Source of the DNA: Parasphingorhabdus sp. SCSIO 66989
Lineage (GTDB): Bacteria; Pseudomonadota; Alphaproteobacteria; Sphingomonadales; Sphingomonadaceae
Reading direction: 5' to 3'
Assembly (NCBI RefSeq): GCF_032852305.1
Contig: NZ_CP136594.1
Coordinates: 310,001 to 374,000, forward strand
DNA length: 64,000 nucleotides
Shown: positions 17,852 to 25,491 of the stretch, in pieces
How the letters are laid out: every line of letters begins with the position of its first letter
How positions within the stretch are numbered: the stretch's first letter is position 1
The notes under the pieces: model-generated
The model's database searches: none
Seen by the model: the letters and a program-made list of their open reading frames with translations, nothing else
Told to the model about the DNA's origin: nothing
Program-made: the position numbers and the translations under genes

Positions 17852-18085
17852 GCCCCTCCTCTTCAGAGAGTTGTCAGTAAAGCCGAGGTAAAACATGCTC
17901 CCAGCATGTTTTAGAAATTGCCGGGGGCAATTTCGACCTCAGCTTTCCTGTCAACTGGTTGGGGTGGTGGCGATACTTTAGTATCGCTCGCGCCAGCGAA
18001 TTCTTTCTTTGCTGCGGCACCACCCCGCTGCGACTAAGGGCCTTACGGCCCTAAGTCTCACTGCCCCTCCTCTGAAGAGGAGGGG
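17852..18085. repeat. Composite element of nested hairpins
   Basis: The ends CCCCTCCTCTTCAGAG and CTCTGAAGAGGAGGGG are inverted. Between them lie separate hairpins: AAACATGCTcccAGCATGTTT, AAATTGCCgggGGCAATTT, GCGATACtttaGTATCGC and GGGCCttacGGCCC. This fills the gap between metX and hisC. A section (CGCTGCGACTAAG...AAGTCTC.CTGCCCCTCC) recurs at 39909-39956. Confidence 0.7.
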
Positions 18086-18155
18086 AGAAGCAATATATTC
18101 ACAATGACTCAAAGCCTCGCTAAGGGCCTGATATGGCAAGACAGAAGAGAACCGC

Positions 18156-19265
18156 ATGACTGCCCCGCAGCCAAAACCCTGGATCAGCGCGATATCGGCC
18201 TATAGCCCGGGCAAGTCGAAGCTCGCCGGGGATCGGGTGCCGGTCAAGCTGTCGTCTAACGAGAACCCGCTGGGCGCGTCCGCCGCTGCAATCGCAAGCC
18301 TGGCGAGCGATGCTGAGGCCAAAACCGCGCGCTATCCTGACCCGGATTGCATCGCTTTGCGCGCGGCTCTCAGCGAGTTGCACGATTTGCCAATGGATCA
18401 GATTGTCTGCGGCACCGGCTCGGATGAGCTGCTTAATCTTGCGGCGCAAGGCTATGCCGGGCCGGGCGATGCAATCATCCATGTGCGTTATGGCTTTTCG
18501 GTCTATGATATCGCAACGCGGCGTATCGGCGCGGAACCGGTGATCGCGCCGGACACAGATTATGGCAGCGATGTTGATGCAATCATCGCCTGTATAACCG
18601 ACAAGACGCGGGTAATCTTCCTCGCCAATCCCAATAATCCCACCGGCACGCTATTGCCTGATAGCGAGATAGAGCGGCTGCACGCCGCCCTGCCCGCCAA
18701 TGTGCTGCTCGTGCTTGATCAGGCATATGAAGAATATCTTGATCCACTCCCCGGGCGCGATCCGTTCGCGCTGGCACGCGAATATGACAATGTGCTGATC
18801 ACCCGCACATTCTCGAAAATCTATGGCTTGGCAGCGCAGCGTATCGGCTGGGCCTTTGGTGCGCCGGAGCTGATCGACACCATCAACCGCATCCGTGCGC
18901 CGTTTAATGTCACCTCTTCCGGGCAGGCCGCAGCGATGGCCGCGCTGGAGGATCAGCGTTTTGTCGCCCGTTCGCGCGCGCATAATGCTGAATGGCGGCA
19001 ATGGTTGGCCGATGAGATTGCGACACTGGGCAATCACGGGCTACACGCTATTCCCAGCCACGCCAATTTCCTGCTGGTTCGCTTTGATGGCACGTTGACC
19101 GCAGAAGCCGCCTATAACGGGCTGGCCGCTGCAGGCTATATCACCCGCTGGCTGCCCGGTCAGGGGCTTGCCAATTGCCTGCGCATCAGCATCGGCACCG
19201 AGGCGGAGATGCGCGGGCTGATACAAGCCTTGCGCGCGCTGCTTGAAAGCGGGGTGCACTCATGA
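18156..19265 (+). CDS. hisC: Histidinol-phosphate / aromatic aminotransferase
   Basis: A class II, PLP-dependent aminotransferase of 369 residues with KLSSNENPLG at the start, NPNNPTGT near residue 152, and the PLP lysine motif TRTFSKIYGLAAQRIGWAFG near 212-231. HisC enzymes convert imidazole acetol phosphate to histidinol phosphate, and copies beside tyrC often also transaminate prephenate or phenylpyruvate. The ATGA overlap with the prephenate dehydrogenase gene points to a role in tyrosine or phenylalanine synthesis, so this may be a second, aromatic HisC rather than the histidine-operon enzyme. Confidence 0.9.
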   Translation: MTAPQPKPWISAISAYSPGKSKLAGDRVPVKLSSNENPLGASAAAIASLASDAEAKTARYPDPDCIALRAALSELHDLPMDQIVCGTGSDELLNLAAQGYAGPGDAIIHVRYGFSVYDIATRRIGAEPVIAPDTDYGSDVDAIIACITDKTRVIFLANPNNPTGTLLPDSEIERLHAALPANVLLVLDQAYEEYLDPLPGRDPFALAREYDNVLITRTFSKIYGLAAQRIGWAFGAPELIDTINRIRAPFNVTSSGQAAAMAALEDQRFVARSRAHNAEWRQWLADEIATLGNHGLHAIPSHANFLLVRFDGTLTAEAAYNGLAAAGYITRWLPGQGLANCLRISIGTEAEMRGLIQALRALLESGVHS

Positions 19266-20167
19266 GAGCCTTTACCCATATCGCGATTATCGGCACCGGC
19301 CTGATCGGCAGTTCGGTTGCGCGCGCGGTGCGTGAAAAGCTGCCCGAAAGTCGGTTAAGCGGCTTTGATCGCGACCCCGCGACACGCCAGCGCGCCGAAG
19401 AGTTGGGACTATTTGACGCGGTGCATAGCGATTATGCGCCGCTCGCCGAGGCTGATCTGGTGCTGCTATGCGTCCCGGTCGGTGCGATGGCGGCGGTGGG
19501 ACGCGATATCGCGCCGCATATCGGTGCAGATGCGATCATCAGCGATGTCGGCTCATGCAAGGCCAGCGTGCTCAATGATCTGCGCAGCGCCCTGCCCGAT
19601 GCCACCATCATCCCGGCCCATCCGGTGGCGGGGACCGAGAAAAGCGGGCCGGATGCCGGTTTTGCCAGCCTGTTTGAAGGCCGCTGGTGCATCATCACCC
19701 CCGATGACAACACCGATGAAAGCGATATTGCGCGGCTGGAAGCGTTCTGGAGCGCGCTCGGTGCCAATGTCGAGCGCATGGATGCCGAGCATCATGATCT
19801 GGTGCTCGCCGTCACCAGCCATTTGCCGCACCTTATCGCCTATACCATTGTGGGCACTGCCAGCGATCTGGAGAGCGTGACCCGATCCGAGGTGATCAAA
19901 TATTCCGCCGGGGGTTTCCGTGATTTCACCCGCATTGCCGCTTCTGATCCGGTGATGTGGCGCGATGTATTTCTTTCCAATCGTGAGGCGGTGCTGGATA
20001 TGCTGCAACGCTTCACTGAAGACCTGACCGCCCTGCAACGCGCCATCCGCCGCGATGAGGGCGACACATTGGAAGACCTCTTCACCCGCACCCGCGCCAT
20101 CCGGCGGGGGATTATTGATGAAGGACAGGATGTGGCCGAACCCGATTTCGGACGGGATCATGGGTGA
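19262..20167 (+). CDS. tyrC: Prephenate/arogenate dehydrogenase
   Basis: The 301-residue protein has an N-terminal Rossmann dinucleotide site (HIAIIGTGLIGSSVARAV), then SDVGSCKASV, HPVAGTEKSGPDA and the helical domain with VTSHLPHLIAYTIVGT and AGGFRDFTRIAASDP, all typical of TyrA/TyrC prephenate dehydrogenases. It oxidises prephenate or arogenate toward tyrosine. Its start overlaps the hisC stop by four bases, so dehydrogenase and aminotransferase are likely made together. Cofactor choice (NAD or NADP) is not clear. Confidence 0.92.
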   Translation: MRAFTHIAIIGTGLIGSSVARAVREKLPESRLSGFDRDPATRQRAEELGLFDAVHSDYAPLAEADLVLLCVPVGAMAAVGRDIAPHIGADAIISDVGSCKASVLNDLRSALPDATIIPAHPVAGTEKSGPDAGFASLFEGRWCIITPDDNTDESDIARLEAFWSALGANVERMDAEHHDLVLAVTSHLPHLIAYTIVGTASDLESVTRSEVIKYSAGGFRDFTRIAASDPVMWRDVFLSNREAVLDMLQRFTEDLTALQRAIRRDEGDTLEDLFTRTRAIRRGIIDEGQDVAEPDFGRDHG

Positions 20168-20210
20168 GAGTTTTCTTGGCTCGTTGGCAGGTGGGATCGC
20201 ACCAAGGCAG

Positions 20211-20447
20211 GTTTCATAAAAGCCACAAAGGGAAAAAGGAAAGAAGAGGGCGTATCCAGCCGATCCCTTGGCTAGCAATCGAGACCGATGTTCCATGTGC
20301 AGAACAAGCAAAAAAGCCTCCGTCCCCTTTTGGGGACGGAAAATACTATGGCCCGCTCAGCAGGTAAATCGTCAGCGCCTGATCAGATTCCCCCGCAACA
20401 AAGCACAATCCCTTTTATACTTTTTCCCTTAGTGGCTTTTATGAAAC
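20211..20447. repeat. MITE-like element with 27-base terminal inverted repeats
   Basis: GTTTCATAAAAGCCACAAAG plus GGAAAAAG at the left is matched, with one mismatch, by the reverse complement of CCCTTAGTGGCTTTTATGAAAC at the right. Inside is one further hairpin, TCCGTCCCCttttGGGGACGGA. There is no coding capacity and no clear target duplication. The right end provides the last codons and the TAA stop of plsC. A shorter relative of the GCCAC.AAG motif occurs at 10585-10616. Confidence 0.65.
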
Positions 20448-21173
20448 TTTATCAGCCACATCCTCGCCATTAAGCGCATTGATCGCTTCCGTCACCCGCG
20501 CTTCCATCTCTTCCCGATCCAGACCCGGCGGGATAGGCTCACCAATCTTATAGGTTATAACGCCCGCATATTTTATCCGATTATACGGCCCCAATAGCCG
20601 CCCGCTATTCACCGCAACTGGCACGACCGTAAGGCCGAGCATGCGATAGAGCCCGGCAAAGCCCGATTGCAGTTTACGCTGCTCGCCATGACGCATTCTG
20701 GTGCCTTCGGGGAAGATAATCAGCGGTCGACCATCATCGGTATAGCCCTTTGCCGCCTTCAACATCGCCCGCAGCGCTTTGGCACCACCCGAACGGTCGA
20801 CATAGATCATGCCATAACGCTCAGCCACCATGCTCCATAGCGGGACGCCGGAAAGCTGTTTCTTGGCTATCGGCACCGGACGATCGTGCAAGCGCAACAG
20901 CTCTATCGCCTCAAAAAAGGATTCGTGGCGGATGGCATAAAGCACCGGACCGTGCCGGAAATGGCCATCGATCTCTACCCGGATACCCAGCAGCCAGCGG
21001 ACACAGCCATAGTGAAAATGCCCCCAGCTATGCGCAACCTTGCGCAATAGCGGCATGGATAAGGGGGCCATGATGGCCGCGATAATGACAAAGGGCACCG
21101 AGCCGAGATAAAAGACAAGTGTGAACAGCGCCGTGCGGATCGCAGCGATGAGTGTCGACAATGCGGCCAACAT
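20439..21173 (-). CDS. plsC: 1-acyl-sn-glycerol-3-phosphate acyltransferase
   Basis: PlsC adds the second acyl chain to make phosphatidic acid at the inner membrane. The 244-residue protein has N-terminal hydrophobic helices (about 8-50), the catalytic HX4E block IRHESFFEAIELL around residue 88 (the acidic residue is Glu rather than the more common Asp), GMIYVDRSGG, and the acyl-acceptor motif FPEGTRMRHGE. The last residues (DKVS) and stop come from the inverted repeat element downstream. It lies just after the YdcF-like gene, with a six-base gap, and follows ftsEX in one leftward group. Confidence 0.9.
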   Translation of the reverse strand: MLAALSTLIAAIRTALFTLVFYLGSVPFVIIAAIMAPLSMPLLRKVAHSWGHFHYGCVRWLLGIRVEIDGHFRHGPVLYAIRHESFFEAIELLRLHDRPVPIAKKQLSGVPLWSMVAERYGMIYVDRSGGAKALRAMLKAAKGYTDDGRPLIIFPEGTRMRHGEQRKLQSGFAGLYRMLGLTVVPVAVNSGRLLGPYNRIKYAGVITYKIGEPIPPGLDREEMEARVTEAINALNGEDVADKVS

Positions 21174-21179
21174 GTGCGG

Positions 21180-21710
21180 TCACACCCCGGTTAGCGCCCC
21201 GGCAAGACGCAGCAGATATTTGTTATATTCCCTGAACAACGTTTCCAAAGATGGCTGACCACGCACCGCATCCTGATAGATGGTGACATTGTCCGGCATT
21301 GCCCGGCCAATCTCAAAGGCGGCGCGATGCATGTGCCAATCCGAGGTAATCAGCCGCACGCTGTCATACTCGCCCTTCGCCACCCAGCGCGCCATTTCCA
21401 GCGCATTGGTGCGGGTATCGACAGCCGCAAAACCAAGATCAATGCAGCAATTGAACGTCGCTTCATGATCGGGATATTGCGCCACAAGTTCCTCGCGCAG
21501 CACCTGGCGGTCGACCCCGGTGATCAGCATCGCCTTGGACCAGTCTTTCTCAACCGCTTCCAGCCCGCGATCAATCCGCTTCGGTCCACCCGTCAGGACA
21601 ACAATGGCATCGGTCTTCTGCTCCTCAAGCGGCAGCGGAAGCGACACAGCGAAGACGACAAAGCCGATAATCCAGCTCAGCAGGAGAAGGGCAAAAATAC
21701 GGATAATCAT
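21180..21710 (-). CDS. YdcF/DUF218 family envelope protein
   Basis: A 176-residue protein with a single N-terminal membrane helix (IFALLLLSWIIGFVVFAVSL) followed by the DUF218 core: DAIVVLTGGPKRIDRGLE, a TRTNALEMARWV segment and LITSDWHMHRAAFEI. Members such as YdcF and SanA are linked to envelope or vancomycin barrier functions but the reaction is not settled. It is packed between ftsX (gap ten bases) and plsC (gap six bases), so all may be one transcript. Confidence 0.85.
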   Translation of the reverse strand: MIIRIFALLLLSWIIGFVVFAVSLPLPLEEQKTDAIVVLTGGPKRIDRGLEAVEKDWSKAMLITGVDRQVLREELVAQYPDHEATFNCCIDLGFAAVDTRTNALEMARWVAKGEYDSVRLITSDWHMHRAAFEIGRAMPDNVTIYQDAVRGQPSLETLFREYNKYLLRLAGALTGV

Positions 21711-21720
21711 AAAGCGATAA

Positions 21721-22617
21721 TTATAGTGTTTTCTTCAGGGCGACCAGCACTGTGATGCGCGCGGTGATAATCGTCAGCGCAATAACCGCTATCGGCACCA
21801 GTGCAAGCACAACCAGATCCATCCACTGCAATTGCCCGGCATTCAGCAATCCCGCATCAAGCTGCATCACCTGCTGACCGAGCAAAAGCAGCAGCAGCGC
21901 GGCAATGCCTGCGCCCACAAGGCTGCCAAAGGCGGCGTCCAGCGCCACCCTGCGCTGGAACAACCGTGCCACCTGAACATCCGTCGCGCCCAATAAATGC
22001 ATGACATTGATGGTGTCGCCATGGGTGTTCAATGCACTGCGCACCGAGAGCATCACCGCAGCAACCATGGCGATCACCAGCAGCAACACCAACAGGCCAA
22101 CCAGAATCTGCAAGGATTGCAACAGGTCAAAAACAGGGCGCAGCCAAGCCCCATGCGCATCAATGCGCGCCGAGGGCGCCTCTTCGCCAAGCGCTTCACG
22201 CAACGTGCCTAAGGCCGCTTCATCGGCTGTGCCGACAAGATCAAGGTCGATCATCGTCGGGATGGTGATGGTGTCGGCCATATCCTGCTCGCCAAGCCAG
22301 GGAGTCAGCAAATCATCAACCTCCGCATCGCTCAGGGTCTTACGCCGGTCAACAATATCCAGCCCATCGAGAATCTTCTCCGCCGCTTGGCGCTCTGCCT
22401 GTTGCTGCACCGGATCGGCGGCGACAATCTGCACCGTCACCCGCCCGGCAAGCTCGGCATTCATGCCTTGCGCCGCACTGCGTAAAGCCAACCCGCTGGC
22501 GACGGCCAATAAGGTGAAGACAATCATGATCGCGATGACCCAGGGCATGGGGCCAGATAGCCGCCCCTCTGGAATCAGTCGTTTTTCCGCTGCTGTTGCT
22601 TGTAAAGGCCCGATCAT
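21721..22617 (-). CDS. ftsX: Cell division protein FtsX
   Basis: FtsX is the membrane part of the FtsEX complex that governs septal cell wall hydrolases. The 298 residues contain a first membrane helix (about 28-48), a periplasmic domain to about 165, and three helices in the C-terminal half (ILVGLLVLLLVIAMVAAVML, AAFGSLVGAGIAALLLLLLG, LVVLALVPIAVIALTII) with the MHLLGATDVQVARLFQRR loop common in FtsX. The ATG overlaps the ftsE stop by four bases. Confidence 0.92.
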   Translation of the reverse strand: MIGPLQATAAEKRLIPEGRLSGPMPWVIAIMIVFTLLAVASGLALRSAAQGMNAELAGRVTVQIVAADPVQQQAERQAAEKILDGLDIVDRRKTLSDAEVDDLLTPWLGEQDMADTITIPTMIDLDLVGTADEAALGTLREALGEEAPSARIDAHGAWLRPVFDLLQSLQILVGLLVLLLVIAMVAAVMLSVRSALNTHGDTINVMHLLGATDVQVARLFQRRVALDAAFGSLVGAGIAALLLLLLGQQVMQLDAGLLNAGQLQWMDLVVLALVPIAVIALTIITARITVLVALKKTL

Positions 22618-23366
22618 TGCAGCGCCTCAGGCAAGCCACCGGGATCAGCTGCGGGAATGTCACGATCAGACGGTCTTGGCGGATTGCGCAACGCCCCTGT
22701 CGGGTCAGACAAGGCACCCCGATTGAGCCGCATCATATGGGCATCGCGCACTTGAGAGAGCAGGTGCACGTCATGGGTGGCGACCACCACGGTCGTCCCC
22801 AGACGGTTCAGCGCTTCAAACAGTTTCAGCAGCCGCAAGGCCATATCCGGATCCACATTTCCGGTCGGCTCGTCAGCGACCAAAATCTCAGGTCGCGCAA
22901 TCACGGCGCGGGCAATGGCGACGCGTTGCTGCTCCCCGCCGGAAAGCGTCGCTGGCCGGGCGTCAGCACGGTCATCAAGGCCCACCCAATCCAGCATCTC
23001 GCGGACCGGTCCCTGCAAATCCTGCTCTACGACCCCCGCGACGCGTAAAGGCAGCGCGACATTGTCAAAGGCTGAAAGATGCGGCACCAGCCGGAAGTCC
23101 TGAAACACCACGCCGATACGCCGCCGGAAACCGGGGAGCCGATCGCGGGTCAGCGTGACAATATCGGTATCAAACATATGGATGACACCGCGGCTCGGTC
23201 TCTGGGCCAGATAGAGTAATTTGAGCAATGAGGTTTTGCCCGCGCCCGATGCACCGGTGAGAAAGTAAAAGCTGCCGGGAAACAGGCGAAAGCTGATATC
23301 GCTGAGCACTTCATTGCCTGTGCCATAGCGCAGGCCAACATTATCAAATGTAACGATTTCCTGCAT
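22614..23366 (-). CDS. ftsE: Cell division ATP-binding protein FtsE
   Basis: FtsE is the ATPase of FtsEX. The 250 residues carry Walker A ([18 protein letters not shown]), a Q-loop ([24 protein letters not shown]), the ABC signature [16 protein letters not shown], Walker [15 protein letters not shown], and the H-loop [11 protein letters not shown]. Beyond the usual length near 220 there is a C-terminal tail rich in proline and aspartate ([18 protein letters not shown]). It is the first gene of the leftward ftsE-ftsX group. Confidence 0.95.
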   Translation of the reverse strand: MQEIVTFDNVGLRYGTGNEVLSDISFRLFPGSFYFLTGASGAGKTSLLKLLYLAQRPSRGVIHMFDTDIVTLTRDRLPGFRRRIGVVFQDFRLVPHLSAFDNVALPLRVAGVVEQDLQGPVREMLDWVGLDDRADARPATLSGGEQQRVAIARAVIARPEILVADEPTGNVDPDMALRLLKLFEALNRLGTTVVVATHDVHLLSQVRDAHMMRLNRGALSDPTGALRNPPRPSDRDIPAADPGGLPEALQ

Positions 23367-23634
23367 CTACGCTCTGTATTGGCTAACGCCCTTCCCAACT
23401 GACATTCCGATTTCGGCACCTATTTGCACCATATTGGATGCTGCTATACGCGCCAGAACCTGCCCTGCAAAGGTTGCATGGCACCCAACGCCGCCAAGCA
23501 GCCAGTGCGTCAAGGCTAGGTGCAGGTTTTTTGGCGCATAACTGATGTGAAACTCTTGCGGGGATTCCTCCCAATGTGGTTAGAATCTTTCGCGATGGAA
23601 CGCACCCTATTAGCATGAGGTTTTTGCGCGTAAC
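23367..23634. other. Divergent promoter gap between ftsE and a zinc-ribbon gene
   Basis: This 268-base gap separates two divergent starts and must hold both promoters. I see no clear repeat, hairpin or small gene in it. Confidence 0.4.
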
Positions 23635-24510
23635 ATGATTATTGCCTGTCCATCCTGCGGTACACGCTATGCGGTTCCGGATACCGCGATTGGCGCCACC
23701 GGGCGCACGGTGCGCTGTGCCAAATGCGGCCATAGCTGGCATCAGCAAGGGCCGGTGCTGGAGCTTGAGAAAGACACGGTGCTGCCAACTGCCAGCAGAG
23801 AAGAGCCGGTATCAAAGCCAACGGCTCCGGCAGAATCCGCGCCATATCAGGAGCCGGACGCGGAGGATACGGTTGCGGCACAGGATGCTGAGGATAGCGA
23901 CAAGACCATTGCCGCACCGGCGACATCGCCTCCACTTCATAATGCACCACCAGGCCAAGACGTAAGTGCTGCGACCGAAACCCACAGCGATGCGCCTGCC
24001 TATGGCGATGATAGTCCCTATATGGACGACTTTCCGGCAAAAGACCCTTTCGCCCATGAGCCGCCATTCAAGCCCCGCCGCAATCCAGCGAAGCTGTGGA
24101 CCCGGGCAGCTATCGGCTTTGCACTGATTGCCGCGCTGCTGATCGGATGGCTGTATGTCTATGGCCTGCCAGCGGGTTTCTCTTTCGGCCAATCCGTGCC
24201 CGAGGCCGCGGTTGTCGGGCTGGAAATAAACCTGCCGATAGACGAGGATGACCGCCGCACCCTGCCCGATGGCACCGAGCTGTTCGCCGCCAGCGGCAGC
24301 GTCATCAACAAAAGTGCGGAGCGCCGCGATGTCCCCGATATGCTGATCGTATTGCGCAATGCCGATGATCGCATTGTCTATGAACAGGAAATCCGCGCGC
24401 CGGTCGCCAGCCTCGGACCCGGCGAAGAAGCGCGCTTTGACGAAGCCCTGCTGGACATTCCAAGATCAGCAGTAAAGGCTGAGATCAGCTGGGCGCCGGG
24501 AGCGCTCTGA
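23635..24510 (+). CDS. Zinc-ribbon membrane protein (MJ0042/DUF3426-like)
   Basis: The first 38 residues form a zinc ribbon with two CxxC pairs (ACPSCGTRYAVPD and RCAKCGHSW), matching the MJ0042-type finger. A long acidic, proline-rich linker (about 45-145) leads to one membrane helix (AAIGFALIAALLIGWLYVY, about 157-176), then a periplasmic domain with VVGLEINLP and ASGSVINKSAERRDVPDMLIVL that resembles the DUF3426 domain. The function of this family is not established. It faces ftsE across a shared promoter region. Confidence 0.8.
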   Translation: MIIACPSCGTRYAVPDTAIGATGRTVRCAKCGHSWHQQGPVLELEKDTVLPTASREEPVSKPTAPAESAPYQEPDAEDTVAAQDAEDSDKTIAAPATSPPLHNAPPGQDVSAATETHSDAPAYGDDSPYMDDFPAKDPFAHEPPFKPRRNPAKLWTRAAIGFALIAALLIGWLYVYGLPAGFSFGQSVPEAAVVGLEINLPIDEDDRRTLPDGTELFAASGSVINKSAERRDVPDMLIVLRNADDRIVYEQEIRAPVASLGPGEEARFDEALLDIPRSAVKAEISWAPGAL

Positions 24511-24526
24511 CGGCTCGGTTGCAAGC

Positions 24527-24787
24527 CTAGCGATACTCGACCAGCAATGCGCCCTTTTCTGTGCGCCGGATTTGCGCTGACGCCTTTATTAGCCGCTTGT
24601 GATCCACACTCTGCTGTGTCTGCTCCATCACCATGCCGCGCGCGGAGTCCGCTCTGACAATGGTTGCGGTCGCGACGGCGCTCGCTTTGGCCGCACCATG
24701 TCTTGGCGACTCTGCAGTGGCGGTCGCCGATAAGGCGGCCCCTTGTAGCAGCAACAGCGTGATCGACGAGACAGGCATGCCGCGCAT
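24527..24787 (-). CDS. Small exported hypothetical protein
   Basis: About 86 residues with a signal peptide (MRGMPVSSITLLLLQGAALSATATA, likely cut after TATA). The mature part is alanine-rich (ATATIVRADSARG) and then polar, ending RTEKGALLVEYR. Similar tiny exported proteins with an ATATI-type stretch occur in related bacteria, but I know no function. The frame is open upstream to 24901, but those residues lack protein character. It converges with the zinc-ribbon gene. The gap to the tRNA at 25054 shows nothing clear. Confidence 0.55.
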   Translation of the reverse strand: MRGMPVSSITLLLLQGAALSATATAESPRHGAAKASAVATATIVRADSARGMVMEQTQQSVDHKRLIKASAQIRRTEKGALLVEYR

Positions 24788-25053
24788 TAACCGGCTGTTT
24801 ACCCTGTCTGTCGAGCGGCAAAGACAGTTAACGGAACGAAAACGGGCACAGAAACGCTTGGTTTTCCGACATATCCGCTGATCTGCCCCATGCTGGCACA
24901 CCCCGCAACGGATTCATAAACCAAAGGCCATGCATAAAGCGCGCATAAGGCGGCTTGCGCACCGGCGGCGGACTTGCTAATGGCTCGCCCCTGCCGCTGA
25001 CAAGCGGTGCTACCAGATACTGGCCATGGCGCCGGTTTTCACCATCGAAGTGT

Positions 25054-25142
25054 GCGGTCGTGGCGGAATTGGTAGACGCGCAGCGTTGAGGTCGCTGTGG
25101 GGATAACACCCCGTGGAAGTTCGAGTCTTCTCGACCGCACCA
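25054..25142 (+). tRNA. tRNA-Leu (anticodon GAG)
   Basis: The 5' GCGGTCG pairs with CGACCGC in the acceptor stem, followed by discriminator A and an encoded CCA. The D arm contains TGGCGGAATTGGTAGACGCG, the anticodon loop GTTGAGGTC gives GAG, the long variable arm (TGTGGGGATAACACCCCGTG) marks a class II tRNA, and the T arm has GTTCGAGTC. This reads CUC and CUU leucine codons. Confidence 0.97.
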
Positions 25143-25218
25143 TTATTCTAACATCGCAGCAGAGCTAACCCAGTGGTAATATTGGCGGCTATAAAAACAG
25201 CGCCAAGTCTTTCATGCA

Positions 25219-25491
25219 CTAGGGTCAGGATGCATTAAATTGATGGGCGAGGCGTCAAAATGACGAACATATCGGGCGAAAACACGCGCCGGGAAGGCTG
25301 GTTGCCTTTCCAAGCGTGTTTTTGGTCGAGATGGAAGTCATTTTGACGTTCCTTCGGGATTTGACCAATTTGCCCCTGTGCCACGTCAGAAAAGCTTGCG
25401 ATAGAACCACTATCGACTGCGCTTTCCTTCCTCGCACAAGGGCAAATTGCTTCAAACCTCGCTCCAGCAATTTAATGCATCCTGACCCTAG
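25219..25491. mobile_element. Candidate MITE with 24-base terminal inverted repeats
   Basis: Both ends read CTAGGGTCAGGATGCATTAA ATTG from outside to inside, identical over 24 bases. The element is 273 bases, non-coding, and flanked by GCA on both sides (25216-25218 and 25492-25494), a possible 3-base target duplication. Inside are hairpins GTCAAAATGAC/GTCATTTTGAC, AAAACACGC/GCGTGTTTT, and CAATTTGCCC/GGGCAAATTG. The right edge supplies the TAG stop of the winged-helix/TPR gene. It fills nearly the whole gap after tRNA-Leu. Confidence 0.7.

Noticed and set aside
16641-17891. Long plus-strand frame opposite metX
   Set aside because: No family features, and metX on the other strand is certain.
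25143-25487. Small genes within the element after tRNA-Leu
   Set aside because: The frames are parts of the nested hairpins of the MITE-like element and have no ribosome sites.
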